64,000 nucleotides of DNA from Clostridia bacterium (GCA_017397845.1 JAFQHU010000003.1:330884-394883); one strand, 5' to 3'. Shown: positions 8,653 through 17,140, numbered from the stretch's first letter. Numbers and translations: made by a program. The notes: generated by a model from the letters alone, not told the origin.

Positions 8653-10189
8653 CGGAATCGCTCTCCTCTTTTCTTTTGGTGCCCGCCATATAAAGTCCCA
8701 ATTCAGAAACTGTGGTTTTATCCGGATAAAACTCCCCTGCTATTTCGCCCTCATAAATTACGAGTATTCTGTCGGAAACATTCATTACTTCTTCAAGTTC
8801 AAAGGATACAAGAAGTATCGCCTTTCCCTCATCTCTTTTTTTTACGAGCTCACGATGTATATTTTCTATAGCACCGACATCAAGACCTCTCGTCGGCTGA
8901 ACAGCAATTATCAAAGGCTGATTTCTGTCAAGTTCTCTGGCGATAACCGCTTTTTGCTGATTACCGCCGGACATGCTCCTTGTAAGAGTTACCGGACCCT
9001 GATTTGAACGTATGTCAAACAAATCAATAAGATCAGTTGCGTATTTTCTGACTGCCGAATTTTTTATAAAGCCTTTTTGTTGAAACTCTTCTTCAAAATA
9101 ACGCTGAAGCACGCAGTTATTCTCCAAAGAAAAATCAAGAACCAATCCGTGTTTATGTCTGTCCTCAGGTATATGACTTATACCCGATTGAAGTTTTTTT
9201 CGTACTGAGAAATCTGTAATATCTTCATCACATAAAAATATTCTGCCACCGCTTATTTTTTCGAGACCTGTAATACCTTTGATTAACTCTGACTGACCGT
9301 TACCGTCGATGCCGGCAATCGCCAATATTTCACCGCTTTTTACCTCAAATGAAACTCCGTTGACAGCACCTTTGCCCGAATTTTTCCCTCCGACAGACAG
9401 GTTTTCAACCCTCAAAACAGAATGCTTCGGTTTTGCTTTTTCTTTTTTTACCGAAAGTTCAACGGGTCTGCCTACCATCATTTCTGAAAGTTCTTCTTTT
9501 GTCGTTTCCTTGGTTTCAACTGTTCCTATATACTTTCCTTTTCTTATAACACTCACTCTGTCTGAAACTGACATAATTTCATTAAGCTTATGAGTTATAA
9601 AGAGGATGGATTTTCCTTCTTGGGCAAATTTACGCATAATATTCATCAGTTCGGCGGTTTCCTGAGGAGTAAGTACAGCAGTCGGTTCGTCAAAAATCAA
9701 TATTTCGTTATCTCTGTAGAGCATTTTAAGTATTTCCACTCTTTGCTGCATACCGACACTGATATCTTCTATTTTTTTATGAAGGTCAATTTTGAGCGAG
9801 TACCTTTCGCTTAATTCCGTCACTTTACTTTCTACAGCTTTCCTTTCAATAAAACCGACTTTCGTTGTCTCTGCACCGAGAATAATATTATCTAACACCG
9901 TAAATACATCTATCAGCTTAAAATGCTGATGGACCATTCCTATTCCAAGTGCCGTCGCATCATTCGGTCCATATATTTTAACAGGCTTACCGTTCTTTTT
10001 TATTACACCCTTTTCAGGCTGATACATTCCGAAAAGAACAGACATAAGTGTACTTTTACCCGCGCCGTTTTCACCTAAAAGTGCATGAATTTCTCCTTTT
10101 TTAAGCTGAAGAGTTATATTATCATTGGCAATTATACCGGGAAATTCCTTTGTAATTCCCACCATTTCAATTATGTATTCCCCGCTCAT
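8636..10189 (-). CDS. nucleoside ABC transporter ATPase (double ATP-binding cassette)
   Basis: The 517-residue protein has two ABC domains in one chain, as in RbsA and YufO. The first carries GENGAGKST near residue 40 and the signature ISVGMQQRVEIL; the second has a degenerate P-loop GIDGNGQSEL and the signature SMSGGNQQKAVIARE. This mixture of one full and one degenerate site is normal for the family. It powers the two permeases encoded directly behind it. The gene begins about 75 bases after the terminator of the upstream acyltransferase gene; no strong promoter could be read there, only a weak CTGACA-type box. Confidence 0.93.
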   Translation of the reverse strand: MSGEYIIEMVGITKEFPGIIANDNITLQLKKGEIHALLGENGAGKSTLMSVLFGMYQPEKGVIKKNGKPVKIYGPNDATALGIGMVHQHFKLIDVFTVLDNIILGAETTKVGFIERKAVESKVTELSERYSLKIDLHKKIEDISVGMQQRVEILKMLYRDNEILIFDEPTAVLTPQETAELMNIMRKFAQEGKSILFITHKLNEIMSVSDRVSVIRKGKYIGTVETKETTKEELSEMMVGRPVELSVKKEKAKPKHSVLRVENLSVGGKNSGKGAVNGVSFEVKSGEILAIAGIDGNGQSELIKGITGLEKISGGRIFLCDEDITDFSVRKKLQSGISHIPEDRHKHGLVLDFSLENNCVLQRYFEEEFQQKGFIKNSAVRKYATDLIDLFDIRSNQGPVTLTRSMSGGNQQKAVIARELDRNQPLIIAVQPTRGLDVGAIENIHRELVKKRDEGKAILLVSFELEEVMNVSDRILVIYEGEIAGEFYPDKTTVSELGLYMAGTKRKEESDSDEQKS

Positions 10190-10261
10190 AATAATTCCCG
10201 CTTTCTGTAAAACTGTATTTTCAAAAGTTATTTTGTCCCTGTCAGTTGTTTTTATGTATAA

Positions 10262-10288
10262 AAAAAGAGTGTTCCGAAGAACACCCGT
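10262..10288 (-). terminator. terminator after the acyltransferase gene
   Basis: A GTGTTC/GAACAC stem (10269-10274, 10279-10284) with a four-base loop is followed on the minus strand by TCTTTTTTT. It ends the 12365-10294 transcript before the nucleoside transporter operon begins. Confidence 0.85.
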
Positions 10289-10293
10289 AAAAA

Positions 10294-11577
10294 TTATGAA
10301 TTTTTAAGTTTGCAAACACTTTCCTCATACAAGTCAAAGAAACGCTCAACTATTCGTTTATCATCATCATTACCTCTGACACACATGGAAAGAGTAATAA
10401 CATTTTTCATCGAGGTAGCCGAAAGCAGGACATACGGCTTATACTTTACCGCACCCGTCATAAAGCCGTCAGTAGGCTCATGACCCTCCAAAGCAAGCGC
10501 TTTATGGTCAAGAATTCCGATATTACTCATTGCGAGAAGCGGATTAGAATATCCGATTTTGATAATTTCTTCACTTACAGCATGAGGCAAAATTTTATAA
10601 CCGAAGCGCAGAAGCGGCAATCCGTAAAGCCCCATAAATTTATCTTTTTTGAAAAGATTTGCAGAATTTACGACATATTTCAGCGTTTCAATTATATCAT
10701 CTCCCAAACGTGGGATTCTGCATTGCATAAAAGCTGTATGGTTTGTGATACCCTGTTCTGAGCTGTCTTTGATATGACGGCGCAGATCAATGGCGCAGGA
10801 AATGGTAACACTGTCGTCGGGATCATAAGAGGCAAGCTTATAAAGTGCGTCAAAGTAAGCCGCAACAAGTACATCGTTTAATGTTGCACCGTATTTTTTA
10901 CCGATTTGCTTAAGTGCAAAAAAATCATCTTCAGAAATCTTTCTGCGTGCAATAAAGCTTTTATCCTCTGCTCTGTCCTCAGTGAGAGGAAATTTGTGAT
11001 CATCCTTTGCACAGACATTTTTATAAAGATTCCTTGCCATTTTTTTCTGAGCGGGAGTAAAATCACCGTAAACCGATTCGTAAGAACGTGAACCTTCCTT
11101 GAAATTAAGAGGCAATATTCCGTGCTCTACATAATCGTTATAGTTTTTGCAAAAAGCAGAGATAAAATATTTGAAATCACCGCCATCCATGCACATATGA
11201 TTTTCCACAAAACAAAGTGTGGTTTTTCCGCCGTGATAAAACACGCCAACCTTCATTTGTAAATCGCTTTCGGGAGGTATGTACTGTGTAAGGAAAGAGT
11301 CAACCTCTCTTTCAACTTCACTGTCATCAATATTTTTAAGAGTGATGGCATCATCAATATCATAGGGCTTTACTTCCCAATAAGGTCTTACCTTATTGTC
11401 AACAAAGCTCGAATGAAAAACAGGAGCCTTTTCAAAAAAACATATAAGCACGGTTCTGAAAGCTTCAAAGTTTATTTCATAATCATAATGAAGCTCAAGA
11501 TGTACCATTCTGTCATTGAAGTCACGGAAAAGATAATGCATCTTGTCCCATAGTTCGGCATTTAATCTTCGCTCCAT
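10294..11577 (-). CDS. condensation-fold (CoA-dependent) acyltransferase
   Basis: The 427-residue protein belongs to the condensation/acetyltransferase superfamily. It contains the catalytic pattern HxxxDG as HMCMDGG at residues 127-133, with His127 as the general base, and later the substrate-floor sequence DDSVTISCAIDLRRH and the SNIG turn near the C-terminus. Relatives include alcohol acetyltransferases, wax-ester/DGAT enzymes, PapA and stand-alone NRPS condensation domains. It has no carrier domain or signal peptide, so it probably acts in the cytoplasm or at the membrane face. It overlaps the upstream membrane protein gene by 16 bases. The acyl donor and acceptor are unknown; a lipid or envelope product is a guess. 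Confidence 0.8.
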   Translation of the reverse strand: MERRLNAELWDKMHYLFRDFNDRMVHLELHYDYEINFEAFRTVLICFFEKAPVFHSSFVDNKVRPYWEVKPYDIDDAITLKNIDDSEVEREVDSFLTQYIPPESDLQMKVGVFYHGGKTTLCFVENHMCMDGGDFKYFISAFCKNYNDYVEHGILPLNFKEGSRSYESVYGDFTPAQKKMARNLYKNVCAKDDHKFPLTEDRAEDKSFIARRKISEDDFFALKQIGKKYGATLNDVLVAAYFDALYKLASYDPDDSVTISCAIDLRRHIKDSSEQGITNHTAFMQCRIPRLGDDIIETLKYVVNSANLFKKDKFMGLYGLPLLRFGYKILPHAVSEEIIKIGYSNPLLAMSNIGILDHKALALEGHEPTDGFMTGAVKYKPYVLLSATSMKNVITLSMCVRGNDDDKRIVERFFDLYEESVCKLKNS

Positions 11578-12365
11578 GCATCTTCCTCCTCTTTAACTTT
11601 CGTGCCGGAAACAAGTCTGACGGCAACAACGACAAAATCAACCAAAATACCAAAAAGAATAAGTAACCATCCGGGATGCCACGGCAACACCTTTGCTACA
11701 CCCAAAACAACATAAAACAAAGTAAAAATTACGGGAATATAAAGGAGAATACTGAAAATTCCTGTCTTTTTATTAAATTTATAGGAAAGAAGCATATCAA
11801 ATATCATAGCAAAAGGAACGGAAAGTATAAATATAATCCAATTACCCGAAACGGGAACAATCACAGTAGTAAAAAGGAACATGTATACGGCAATCAGAAA
11901 AACGGCAAACATACAAAGAATACGTGATATTAAACCGAATTTCCCGGATTTTTTTGTCAGTTTTCCGGAAACAGTTACGAAAATTAAAACAAGCACCGCA
12001 AAAATTCCGCCGAGAAGAAGCATCCAGCTTTTATTCCATGCACCCGTAAGGAAACTCACTGCAAGATAAAGGCAAACCGCTCCGAAAATGCCGCCTAAAG
12101 CTCCGACAGTCATAAGCGAGCCTGTTTTCGTTTTCTTGCTGACTGTAGCTTTTTCCTTCATCGATGCTTTATAATTTTTTACAAGATCAGGGTATTCATC
12201 CATAATAATGGCACAGATGATTTTATCATCCTTTAGACCGGCAGCGACAAGCTCGTTTGCCCTTTCTGTCATCTTTGCGATAAGCTTTTGTTTATACAGA
12301 TAAAGAGATTCTGTCTCCTTCATATTTTCAAAGGATTTTTCAATATATTCGAGAAAATTGTTCAT
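11562..12365 (-). CDS. multi-span membrane protein with cytoplasmic N-domain
   Basis: The 267-residue protein has a charged N-terminal region of about 80 residues that looks like a small helical domain (KMTERANELVAAGLKDDKIICAIIMDEYPD), followed by six or seven membrane helices (from about residue 85 to 250) and an acidic tail. The N-domain resembles the helical prefix seen on DUF1700-type and permease-prefix proteins. It is the first gene of a two-gene operon with the acyltransferase and overlaps it, so a shared role, perhaps presenting a membrane substrate, is likely but unproven. I do not recognise a named family. Confidence 0.7.
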   Translation of the reverse strand: MNNFLEYIEKSFENMKETESLYLYKQKLIAKMTERANELVAAGLKDDKIICAIIMDEYPDLVKNYKASMKEKATVSKKTKTGSLMTVGALGGIFGAVCLYLAVSFLTGAWNKSWMLLLGGIFAVLVLIFVTVSGKLTKKSGKFGLISRILCMFAVFLIAVYMFLFTTVIVPVSGNWIIFILSVPFAMIFDMLLSYKFNKKTGIFSILLYIPVIFTLFYVVLGVAKVLPWHPGWLLILFGILVDFVVVAVRLVSGTKVKEEEDAWSED

Positions 12366-12390
12366 AATAATCCCCCTCTTTTTTTATTTT

Positions 12391-12419
12391 ATTTTACAGC
12401 ATCATTTATTCTATGTAAA
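12391..12419 (-). promoter_or_regulatory. promoter of the membrane protein-acyltransferase operon
   Basis: On the minus strand TTTACA (12414-12419) and TAAAAT (12391-12396) are 17 bp apart, ahead of a GAGGGGG ribosome site and the ATG at 12365. Confidence 0.55.
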
Positions 12420-12450
12420 GCTATTTAAATAAAGTTTAATTAATTGTTTT

Positions 12451-12484
12451 AAAAAAAGAAAATCCCACGGCAAAAACCGCGGGA
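12451..12484 (-). terminator. terminator of the 48-residue peptide gene
   Basis: The stem TCCCGCGG/CCGTGGGA (12477-12484 with 12463-12470) is followed on the minus strand by TTTTCTTTTTTT, a strong intrinsic terminator. Confidence 0.85.
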
Positions 12485-12501
12485 CTGAGAAAAGTTGCAA
12501 A

Positions 12502-12648
12502 TCAAACTGTTTCTGCTTCTTTATCTTCGAGAGCTGCATTATAATCGTCAATAAGACCCTGAACAACTGCGGTGTCAGCACCGAAAGCTGTAAGAAGATC
12601 AAGGATTAAGTTTAAAATCTGAAGATAAAGTTTGCCGATAAATTCCAT
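12502..12648 (-). CDS. 48-residue acidic amphipathic peptide
   Basis: A strong ribosome site (AAGGAGGACTATAAA then ATG at 12648) opens a 48-codon gene. The N-terminal half is an aliphatic amphipathic helix with LYLQILNLILDLLTAFG, and the acidic second half contains GLIDDYNAALEDKEAETV. There is no signal peptide. A consensus promoter (TTGACA, 17 bp, TAAAAT) and its own terminator make it a single-gene unit that should be well expressed. The helix-FG-helix layout is shared with the peptides at 22322-22441 and 22628-22756 and with the C-terminal part of the secreted protein at 12829-13230. The function is unknown; an antisense or out-of-frame reading across the same region is less likely. Confidence 0.75.
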   Translation of the reverse strand: MEFIGKLYLQILNLILDLLTAFGADTAVVQGLIDDYNAALEDKEAETV

Positions 12649-12678
12649 TTTATAGTCCTCCTTAAATTTAGTATCTCA

Positions 12679-12707
12679 ATTTTAACCCATTGTTATCTTT
12701 TTGTCAA
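12679..12707 (-). promoter_or_regulatory. promoter of the 48-residue peptide gene
   Basis: TTGACA (12702-12707) and TAAAAT (12679-12684) on the minus strand are 17 bp apart. Confidence 0.7.
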
Positions 12708-12786
12708 TAGAAAAAATTTATTAAATCAGATATTAAATTTTTCTTAATCAAATACGTAAATTTATTTCATTTTTATTAAAAGATAA

Positions 12787-12809
12787 ACAGCATCCCGAAA
12801 GGATGCTGT
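12787..12809 (-). terminator. terminator of the 12829-13230 gene
   Basis: The perfect stem ACAGCATCC/GGATGCTGT with a five-base CGAAA-type loop is followed on the minus strand by T-rich DNA (TTATCTTTTAAT). Confidence 0.75.
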
Positions 12810-12828
12810 AATCATTATGTAATAAATT

Positions 12829-13230
12829 TTATGCCACTATAGGTGCTGTAGTTTCTGCCTCAGGTGCTTCAGTAACATCCTCTGTCTGTTCACCGTTCTG
12901 AGCATCCATAATCATATCCACGATAGCATCGATAATGTAATCACCCATATCTTTGTCAACGAGACCGAAGATTTTGGCAACCTTAAGGAAAACATTAACG
13001 AGCTTAAGAGCGATCTTTGCAAATTTGAATGCAGGACCTACAGTCCAGAAAGGAAGGTCAAGAAGCCAATCGTATTCACCCAAATCAGGTACAACAGTTT
13101 CAGGTGTGTTTTCTGTTTCGGGTGCTGTGGTTTCTGTTCCTGCCTCAGGAGCTGCTTCTGTGGCGAAAGCAACAGTAACGAATGAGAACATCATTAAAAT
13201 TGCAAGGAAAATTGAAATAAGTTTTTTCAT
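12829..13230 (-). CDS. small secreted protein with amphipathic helix
   Basis: The 133-residue product starts with a clear signal peptide (MKKLISIFLAILMMFSF, cleavage after AFA near residue 23). A Thr/Glu/Pro linker (residues 25-50) leads into an aromatic and aliphatic helical region containing LKLVNVFLKVAKIFGLVD, and the protein ends in a second Thr/Glu-rich tail. The helical region resembles the small peptides in this window. Promoter TTGACA-17-TATACT, AGGAGG ribosome site and terminator all belong to it alone. It could sit at the membrane or cell wall through the helix. No known family is recognised. Confidence 0.8.
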   Translation of the reverse strand: MKKLISIFLAILMMFSFVTVAFATEAAPEAGTETTAPETENTPETVVPDLGEYDWLLDLPFWTVGPAFKFAKIALKLVNVFLKVAKIFGLVDKDMGDYIIDAIVDMIMDAQNGEQTEDVTEAPEAETTAPIVA

Positions 13231-13260
13231 TTTAAAAACCTCCTAATATTTGGTACTTTC

Positions 13261-13289
13261 AGTATATAATCAATTGAAGGTTTTGTCAA
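13261..13289 (-). promoter_or_regulatory. promoter of the 12829-13230 gene
   Basis: TTGACA (13284-13289) and TATACT (13261-13266) on the minus strand are 17 bp apart, about 30 bases before the ATG. Confidence 0.7.
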
Positions 13290-13312
13290 TATTTTTAATG
13301 AAAATAATATGA

Positions 13313-13684
13313 TTATTTAAGCTCTTTAAGTATATCCTTAACCGCATCAACAAACTGTTCCTTTTTTTCCCCGTCGAGACTTCTGTATGCCATAAGAATA
13401 AACTTTTCATTTCTCGATATTTCATTCAGGCCGTCGAGGCTTTCTCTGACTTTATCAGAGCGACTTGCGACCTTGAGTTCGGGGCAGTTTTTTTCCACAC
13501 CGAAAAGATATCCTACCGTGACATTAAAAATATCGCAGAGCTTTACAATATTTTCTTTGGACGGGGTGCTTTTACCCGCCTCATAAAAAGTGTAGGTGCT
13601 TCTGTCCACACCGAGAATGTCAGCTACTTCCTGCTGTGTAAGCTTAAAACTTTTTCTTAATATCCTGAGATTATCTGCAAGCAT
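13313..13684 (-). CDS. Xre-family HTH transcriptional regulator
   Basis: The 123-residue protein has an N-terminal Cro/C1-type helix-turn-helix (residues 5-62: LRILRKSFKLTQQEVADILG, then DRSTYTFYEAGKSTPSKENI), followed by a charged C-terminal helical part that probably mediates dimer formation. It stands alone between uvrC and the secreted-protein gene. An inverted repeat (AAGTGAA...TTCACTT) around its promoter suggests self-regulation. Its targets are unknown; the neighbouring secreted-protein gene is a candidate by position only. Confidence 0.88.
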   Translation of the reverse strand: MLADNLRILRKSFKLTQQEVADILGVDRSTYTFYEAGKSTPSKENIVKLCDIFNVTVGYLFGVEKNCPELKVASRSDKVRESLDGLNEISRNEKFILMAYRSLDGEKKEQFVDAVKDILKELK

Positions 13685-13713
13685 GTTAATTCTCCTTTGA
13701 TTGATTTTTTGAC

Positions 13714-13767
13714 ATTATAGCATATGAAGTGAAAAAAATCAACACAAATCGACAAAAAACTTCACTT
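13714..13767 (-). promoter_or_regulatory. promoter with inverted repeat before the Xre gene
   Basis: On the minus strand TTGATT (13737-13742) and TATAAT (13714-13719) are 17 bp apart. The 7-base arms AAGTGAA (13727-13733) and TTCACTT (13761-13767) surround the -35 region and could be an operator for the Xre protein. The outer arm overlaps the uvrC stop codon. Confidence 0.5.
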
Positions 13768-15604
13768 AATCAGACTCATTGAAATACAAATAAATATTCT
13801 CAGCATCCCTGATACTTATGCCTTTGACGGATTTCAGAGTTTCACGGTCAGCAGTTCTTATTGCTGAAAGAGTTTTAAAATGCTTTAAAAGAATTGTTGC
13901 CTTTTTTTCACCAATCCCTTGTATTTTTGTGAGTGAAAGGACGAGACTGTTTTTACTGTGTTTTGTTTTATGGTAAGTTATCGCAAAACGGTGCACCTCT
14001 TCCTGTATAGAAGAAATGAGAGTGAACACTCGTCTCCCGGAGTTTATAGATATTTCCTGACCCTCGTCGGTTATTGCTCTGGTGCGATGTTTTGAATCTT
14101 TTACCATGCCGAAAACAGGAATATCCAATCCGAACGCATCTATTATCGGTTTGACGGCACTTACCTGTCCCTGACCGCCGTCAAGAAGAATAAGGTCAGG
14201 CAATTTTCCGAAACCTTCTTCACTGCCTTCATTTTCAATATAACGGTTAAGCCGACGACTTATCACCTCACGCATGGAGCCGTAATCATCCTGTCCCAAA
14301 AAGGATTTTATGGAAAAACGCTTATACGCACTTCGCATTGGTCTTGCATCCTTGAAAACAACCATGCCGGCGACATTGTCACTGCCTGCAGTATGAGAAA
14401 TATCATAAGCTTCTATATATTCGGGAGTCTTTTTGAGACCCAACATCTTTTTCAGTTCATCAAGAACAGCCGTATCAGCACCGAAAAAGCCCAAATGTTC
14501 ACTTAGCTTCTGCGCTGCATTTGTAAGACACATCTGCACGAGCCTCACTTTATCTCCCCTCTGAGGAATAATAATACTTACCTTTTTGCCTCTTTTCTCT
14601 GTGAGCCACTGTGCCACCAACTCGATGTCATTTACTTCACCGTCAACAATGATAAGCGGCGGAATCTTTCTGTCAAGAGAATAATATGAGGTAATAAGAG
14701 ACATTCTTTCATCCGAAAGCTCCTCACTGGTTTCAAAAATGAAATGTTCGCTGTTTTTCAGCGCACCCTGTTCAAAAGAAAGCACCGACAGACACGCTTT
14801 ATTACCTCTTTGTGCGACAGCAAATACATCCTCATCACCTTCAGAATTAACTACAACCTTTTGTTTTTGTGAAATTCTTTCGATTGCCTTAATACGATCA
14901 CGAAGCTTTGCAGCTTTTTCAAAGTCAAGATTTTCCGATGCTTTTTCCATTTCATCACGAAGTTCTTTTACTGCCGAAGCATCCGGATTTTTAAGAAATT
15001 CCACAGCACTCTTAAGATTTTCTTCATATTCAGCCTGACTTATTTTGCCGGCACAGGGTGCACTGCATCGGGATATGAAGTAGTTAAGGCACGGTCGGGA
15101 GCTTTTTATATCTCGCGGAAACATCTTGTTACAGGTGGGGAGACGGAAAATTTCCGCCGCACGGGAACATGCATTGGTTACGGAATAATTACCGGTATAG
15201 GGACCAAGATAATCCGCATCGGGATCGTCCTTCCGAAAGCAAGGTGATATCTTTCCCCAAGGACCTTTGGTTATTTTTATATAACTGTAGCCCTTATCGT
15301 CTTTGAGCAGAATATTATACTTTGGCATATTTTGTTTGATGAGACTGCATTCGAGGACCAACGCTTCAAATTCACTGTCAGTAAGAATATAGTCAAAATC
15401 ATCCACATGTTCAACCATTTTTCTGACTTTGGTGCTGTGACCTCTCTGAGAACCGAAATACTGACTGACACGGTTTTTCAGTTTTTTTGCTTTGCCGATG
15501 TAAATAATTTCATTGTCTTTATTTTTCATTATATATACACCGGGTGTAAGAGGCAGCTTCATAGCCTTACTGCGTAAAATCGGAAGCTTTTTATTTTCAG
15601 GCAC
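13766..15604 (-). CDS. uvrC: excinuclease ABC subunit C
   Basis: UvrC makes the two incisions beside damaged DNA in nucleotide excision repair, together with UvrA and UvrB. The product (612 residues from the GTG chosen here) shows the GIY-YIG nuclease at the N-terminus (PGVYIMKNKDNEIIYIGKAK), the UVR helical pair near residue 210 (ENLDFEKAAKLRDRIKAIE), the RNase H-like C-terminal nuclease (ILLDGGQGQVSA) and a final helix-hairpin-helix pair. The GTG at 15604 is preferred over the ATG at 15625, because a GGGGGG ribosome site lies between them, six bases before the GTG. It is a single gene on this strand. Confidence 0.95.
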   Translation of the reverse strand: MPENKKLPILRSKAMKLPLTPGVYIMKNKDNEIIYIGKAKKLKNRVSQYFGSQRGHSTKVRKMVEHVDDFDYILTDSEFEALVLECSLIKQNMPKYNILLKDDKGYSYIKITKGPWGKISPCFRKDDPDADYLGPYTGNYSVTNACSRAAEIFRLPTCNKMFPRDIKSSRPCLNYFISRCSAPCAGKISQAEYEENLKSAVEFLKNPDASAVKELRDEMEKASENLDFEKAAKLRDRIKAIERISQKQKVVVNSEGDEDVFAVAQRGNKACLSVLSFEQGALKNSEHFIFETSEELSDERMSLITSYYSLDRKIPPLIIVDGEVNDIELVAQWLTEKRGKKVSIIIPQRGDKVRLVQMCLTNAAQKLSEHLGFFGADTAVLDELKKMLGLKKTPEYIEAYDISHTAGSDNVAGMVVFKDARPMRSAYKRFSIKSFLGQDDYGSMREVISRRLNRYIENEGSEEGFGKLPDLILLDGGQGQVSAVKPIIDAFGLDIPVFGMVKDSKHRTRAITDEGQEISINSGRRVFTLISSIQEEVHRFAITYHKTKHSKNSLVLSLTKIQGIGEKKATILLKHFKTLSAIRTADRETLKSVKGISIRDAENIYLYFNESD

Positions 15605-15718
15605 AGAAATCCCCCCTTTTTTCATATTTATTATACAACCATTTTATCATATAAAAAAATCAAAAACAATAATAAGAATATTTATTTGTTGATTTTCAGA
15701 TGATAATAATATATAATA

Positions 15719-15746
15719 AAAAGCAGTTACATACGCAGCTGCTTTC
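15719..15746 (-). terminator. terminator of the SLOG-type gene
   Basis: AAAGCAG/CTGCTTT arms (15720-15726, 15739-15745) are followed on the minus strand by TTTTTATTATAT, just past the stop codon at 15749. Confidence 0.7.
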
Positions 15747-15748
15747 TT

Positions 15749-16114
15749 TTAATATTTGTCCGTAGCTGAAAAATCTTTTCCGGTCCACAAAAAAACCTCA
15801 AAGGGTTTATTTTTATCCCTGCACAAGCTAATTACATTGTCCGTACCGTGGCTTTTTCCGTCCCAAAAAATATATACCGTATCACTCAAACGGACAATCA
15901 ATTCATTTCTTACAAGCGGTGCATATTTTCCGTAAAGATCATATTCGGGAAGGATTTCAGTCACCTGTATTCCTTTTTTTACGGCGAAATCACGAACGCG
16001 CCTGTCTATTCCTGCGGCTCCGCCCGTATATATCATAGATACGTTATCCGTCTTTATCAAATTTTCGGGAATCGGCACATCGAGAGAGCGTGAGCCTGCA
16101 ATTCCGATTTTCAT
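15749..16114 (-). CDS. SLOG-type nucleotide-binding protein (DprA/YpsA-like Rossmann fold)
   Basis: From the ATG at 16114 (GAAGGTG ribosome site upstream) the product is 121 residues. It begins MKIGIAGSRSLD, followed by MIYTGGAAGIDRRVRDFA and a DTVYIFWDGKSHGTDN segment. This G-S-R and G-G-A-x-G-I-D layout is that of the DprA/SLOG and DUF2493 families, which bind nucleotides or nucleotide-derived signals. It is divergent from the MBL-fold gene, with an 80-base shared upstream region. In-frame codons further upstream lack a ribosome site. Its ligand and role are unknown. Confidence 0.8.
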   Translation of the reverse strand: MKIGIAGSRSLDVPIPENLIKTDNVSMIYTGGAAGIDRRVRDFAVKKGIQVTEILPEYDLYGKYAPLVRNELIVRLSDTVYIFWDGKSHGTDNVISLCRDKNKPFEVFLWTGKDFSATDKY

Positions 16115-16193
16115 ATTACACCTTCTCAAGTTATATATTCTGTATGAATTGTAGCACAAATAAATTAGATTTTCAATAAAAAGGAGCATATCA

Positions 16194-17069
16194 ATGTTTG
16201 AAGTTAAGCATATAAAAGGAAACACCTATTATTTCGAAGCTTTTACAAACATCGGAATTTACCGCCTCAAGGATAATAAGATTGTCCTGATTGACGGCAC
16301 TGACCACAAAAGGATGGCAAAAGCGGTCAATAATTATCTTGAATCGGAAAACCTGACGGTCGATACAATAATTTGCACTCATTGCCATGTTGATCACATC
16401 TGCGGAAACAAATTTTTTCGTGAAAAATACGGCTGTAAAATATTATCAACCGAAAAAGAAAAGCCATTTATAGCACAACCTGACCTTGAGGGCTCATTTT
16501 ATTTCGCAGGTATAGATACAGATAAAACGAGAAACCCGTTTTTCACTGTGGAGCCTACAGTTATAGAAACACTGAACGAAGAAAATTTACCGAAGGGATT
16601 GGAAATAATCAATCTTCCCGGCCACGCCTTTGATATGATAGGTGTTAAAACTGAAGACGGTGTCGTATTTGTTGCTGACAGCGTGCTTTCGGAAAAGACA
16701 TGGACGGAATTCAAGGTACCGTTTTTTCATGATGTTAATAAAAGCATCGAAACGCTGAAACAGATAAAAGATATAAAAGCAGATGTTTTTATTCCTTCTC
16801 ACAATGAGCCCCTTGCGGATATTACTCCGCTTGCCGACTATAATATCAGTAAGTTGGAAGAATTAAAGGAAACTGTTTACAAACTTTGCAGCGGTATCGG
16901 TTTCGACGATATGTTTACAGCTCTTCTCGACTCACTTTCTCTCGATATACGAACAGAAAAATATGTAAGCTATTCTATTATGCTGAGAAATGTTCTTCAG
17001 TCTCTAGTTGAAGATGGGAAGATAAAAGCAATTATGCAGGACAGAAAATTCATTTATTGTAAAAAATAA
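16194..17069 (+). CDS. metallo-beta-lactamase-fold hydrolase
   Basis: The 291-residue cytoplasmic protein carries the MBL zinc motif HxHxDH as HCHVDH at residues 63-68, the later metal ligands in NLPGHAFDMIG and FVADSV, and the final IPSHNEPL histidine. The fold is typical of glyoxalase II and related thiol-ester or lactone hydrolases. A C-terminal helical extension of about 80 residues may cover the active site. AAGGAGC lies before the ATG. The substrate is not evident; it is divergent from the SLOG-type gene and followed by its own terminator. Confidence 0.9.
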   Translation: MFEVKHIKGNTYYFEAFTNIGIYRLKDNKIVLIDGTDHKRMAKAVNNYLESENLTVDTIICTHCHVDHICGNKFFREKYGCKILSTEKEKPFIAQPDLEGSFYFAGIDTDKTRNPFFTVEPTVIETLNEENLPKGLEIINLPGHAFDMIGVKTEDGVVFVADSVLSEKTWTEFKVPFFHDVNKSIETLKQIKDIKADVFIPSHNEPLADITPLADYNISKLEELKETVYKLCSGIGFDDMFTALLDSLSLDIRTEKYVSYSIMLRNVLQSLVEDGKIKAIMQDRKFIYCKK

Positions 17070-17093
17070 AGTAAAAACAACTTAAACGGAAGT

Positions 17094-17140
17094 TAAAAAG
17101 CAGCTTTTTTTAAAGTTTTTTGAAAAAAGTTGCTTTTTTC
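17094..17140 (+). terminator. terminator between the MBL gene and the heat-shock operon
   Basis: The arms AAAAGCAGCTTTTTTT and GAAAAAAGTTGCTTTT pair along about 16 positions with one G-T pair and end in T-rich sequence. Confidence 0.8.

Noticed and set aside
12411..12602. 63-codon minus-strand frame
   Set aside because: It runs out of frame across the 48-residue peptide gene and its terminator, and has no ribosome site; the shorter frame fits all signals.
15605..15625. ATG at 15625 as start of uvrC
   Set aside because: No ribosome site lies before it, whereas GGGGGG sits six bases before the GTG at 15604.
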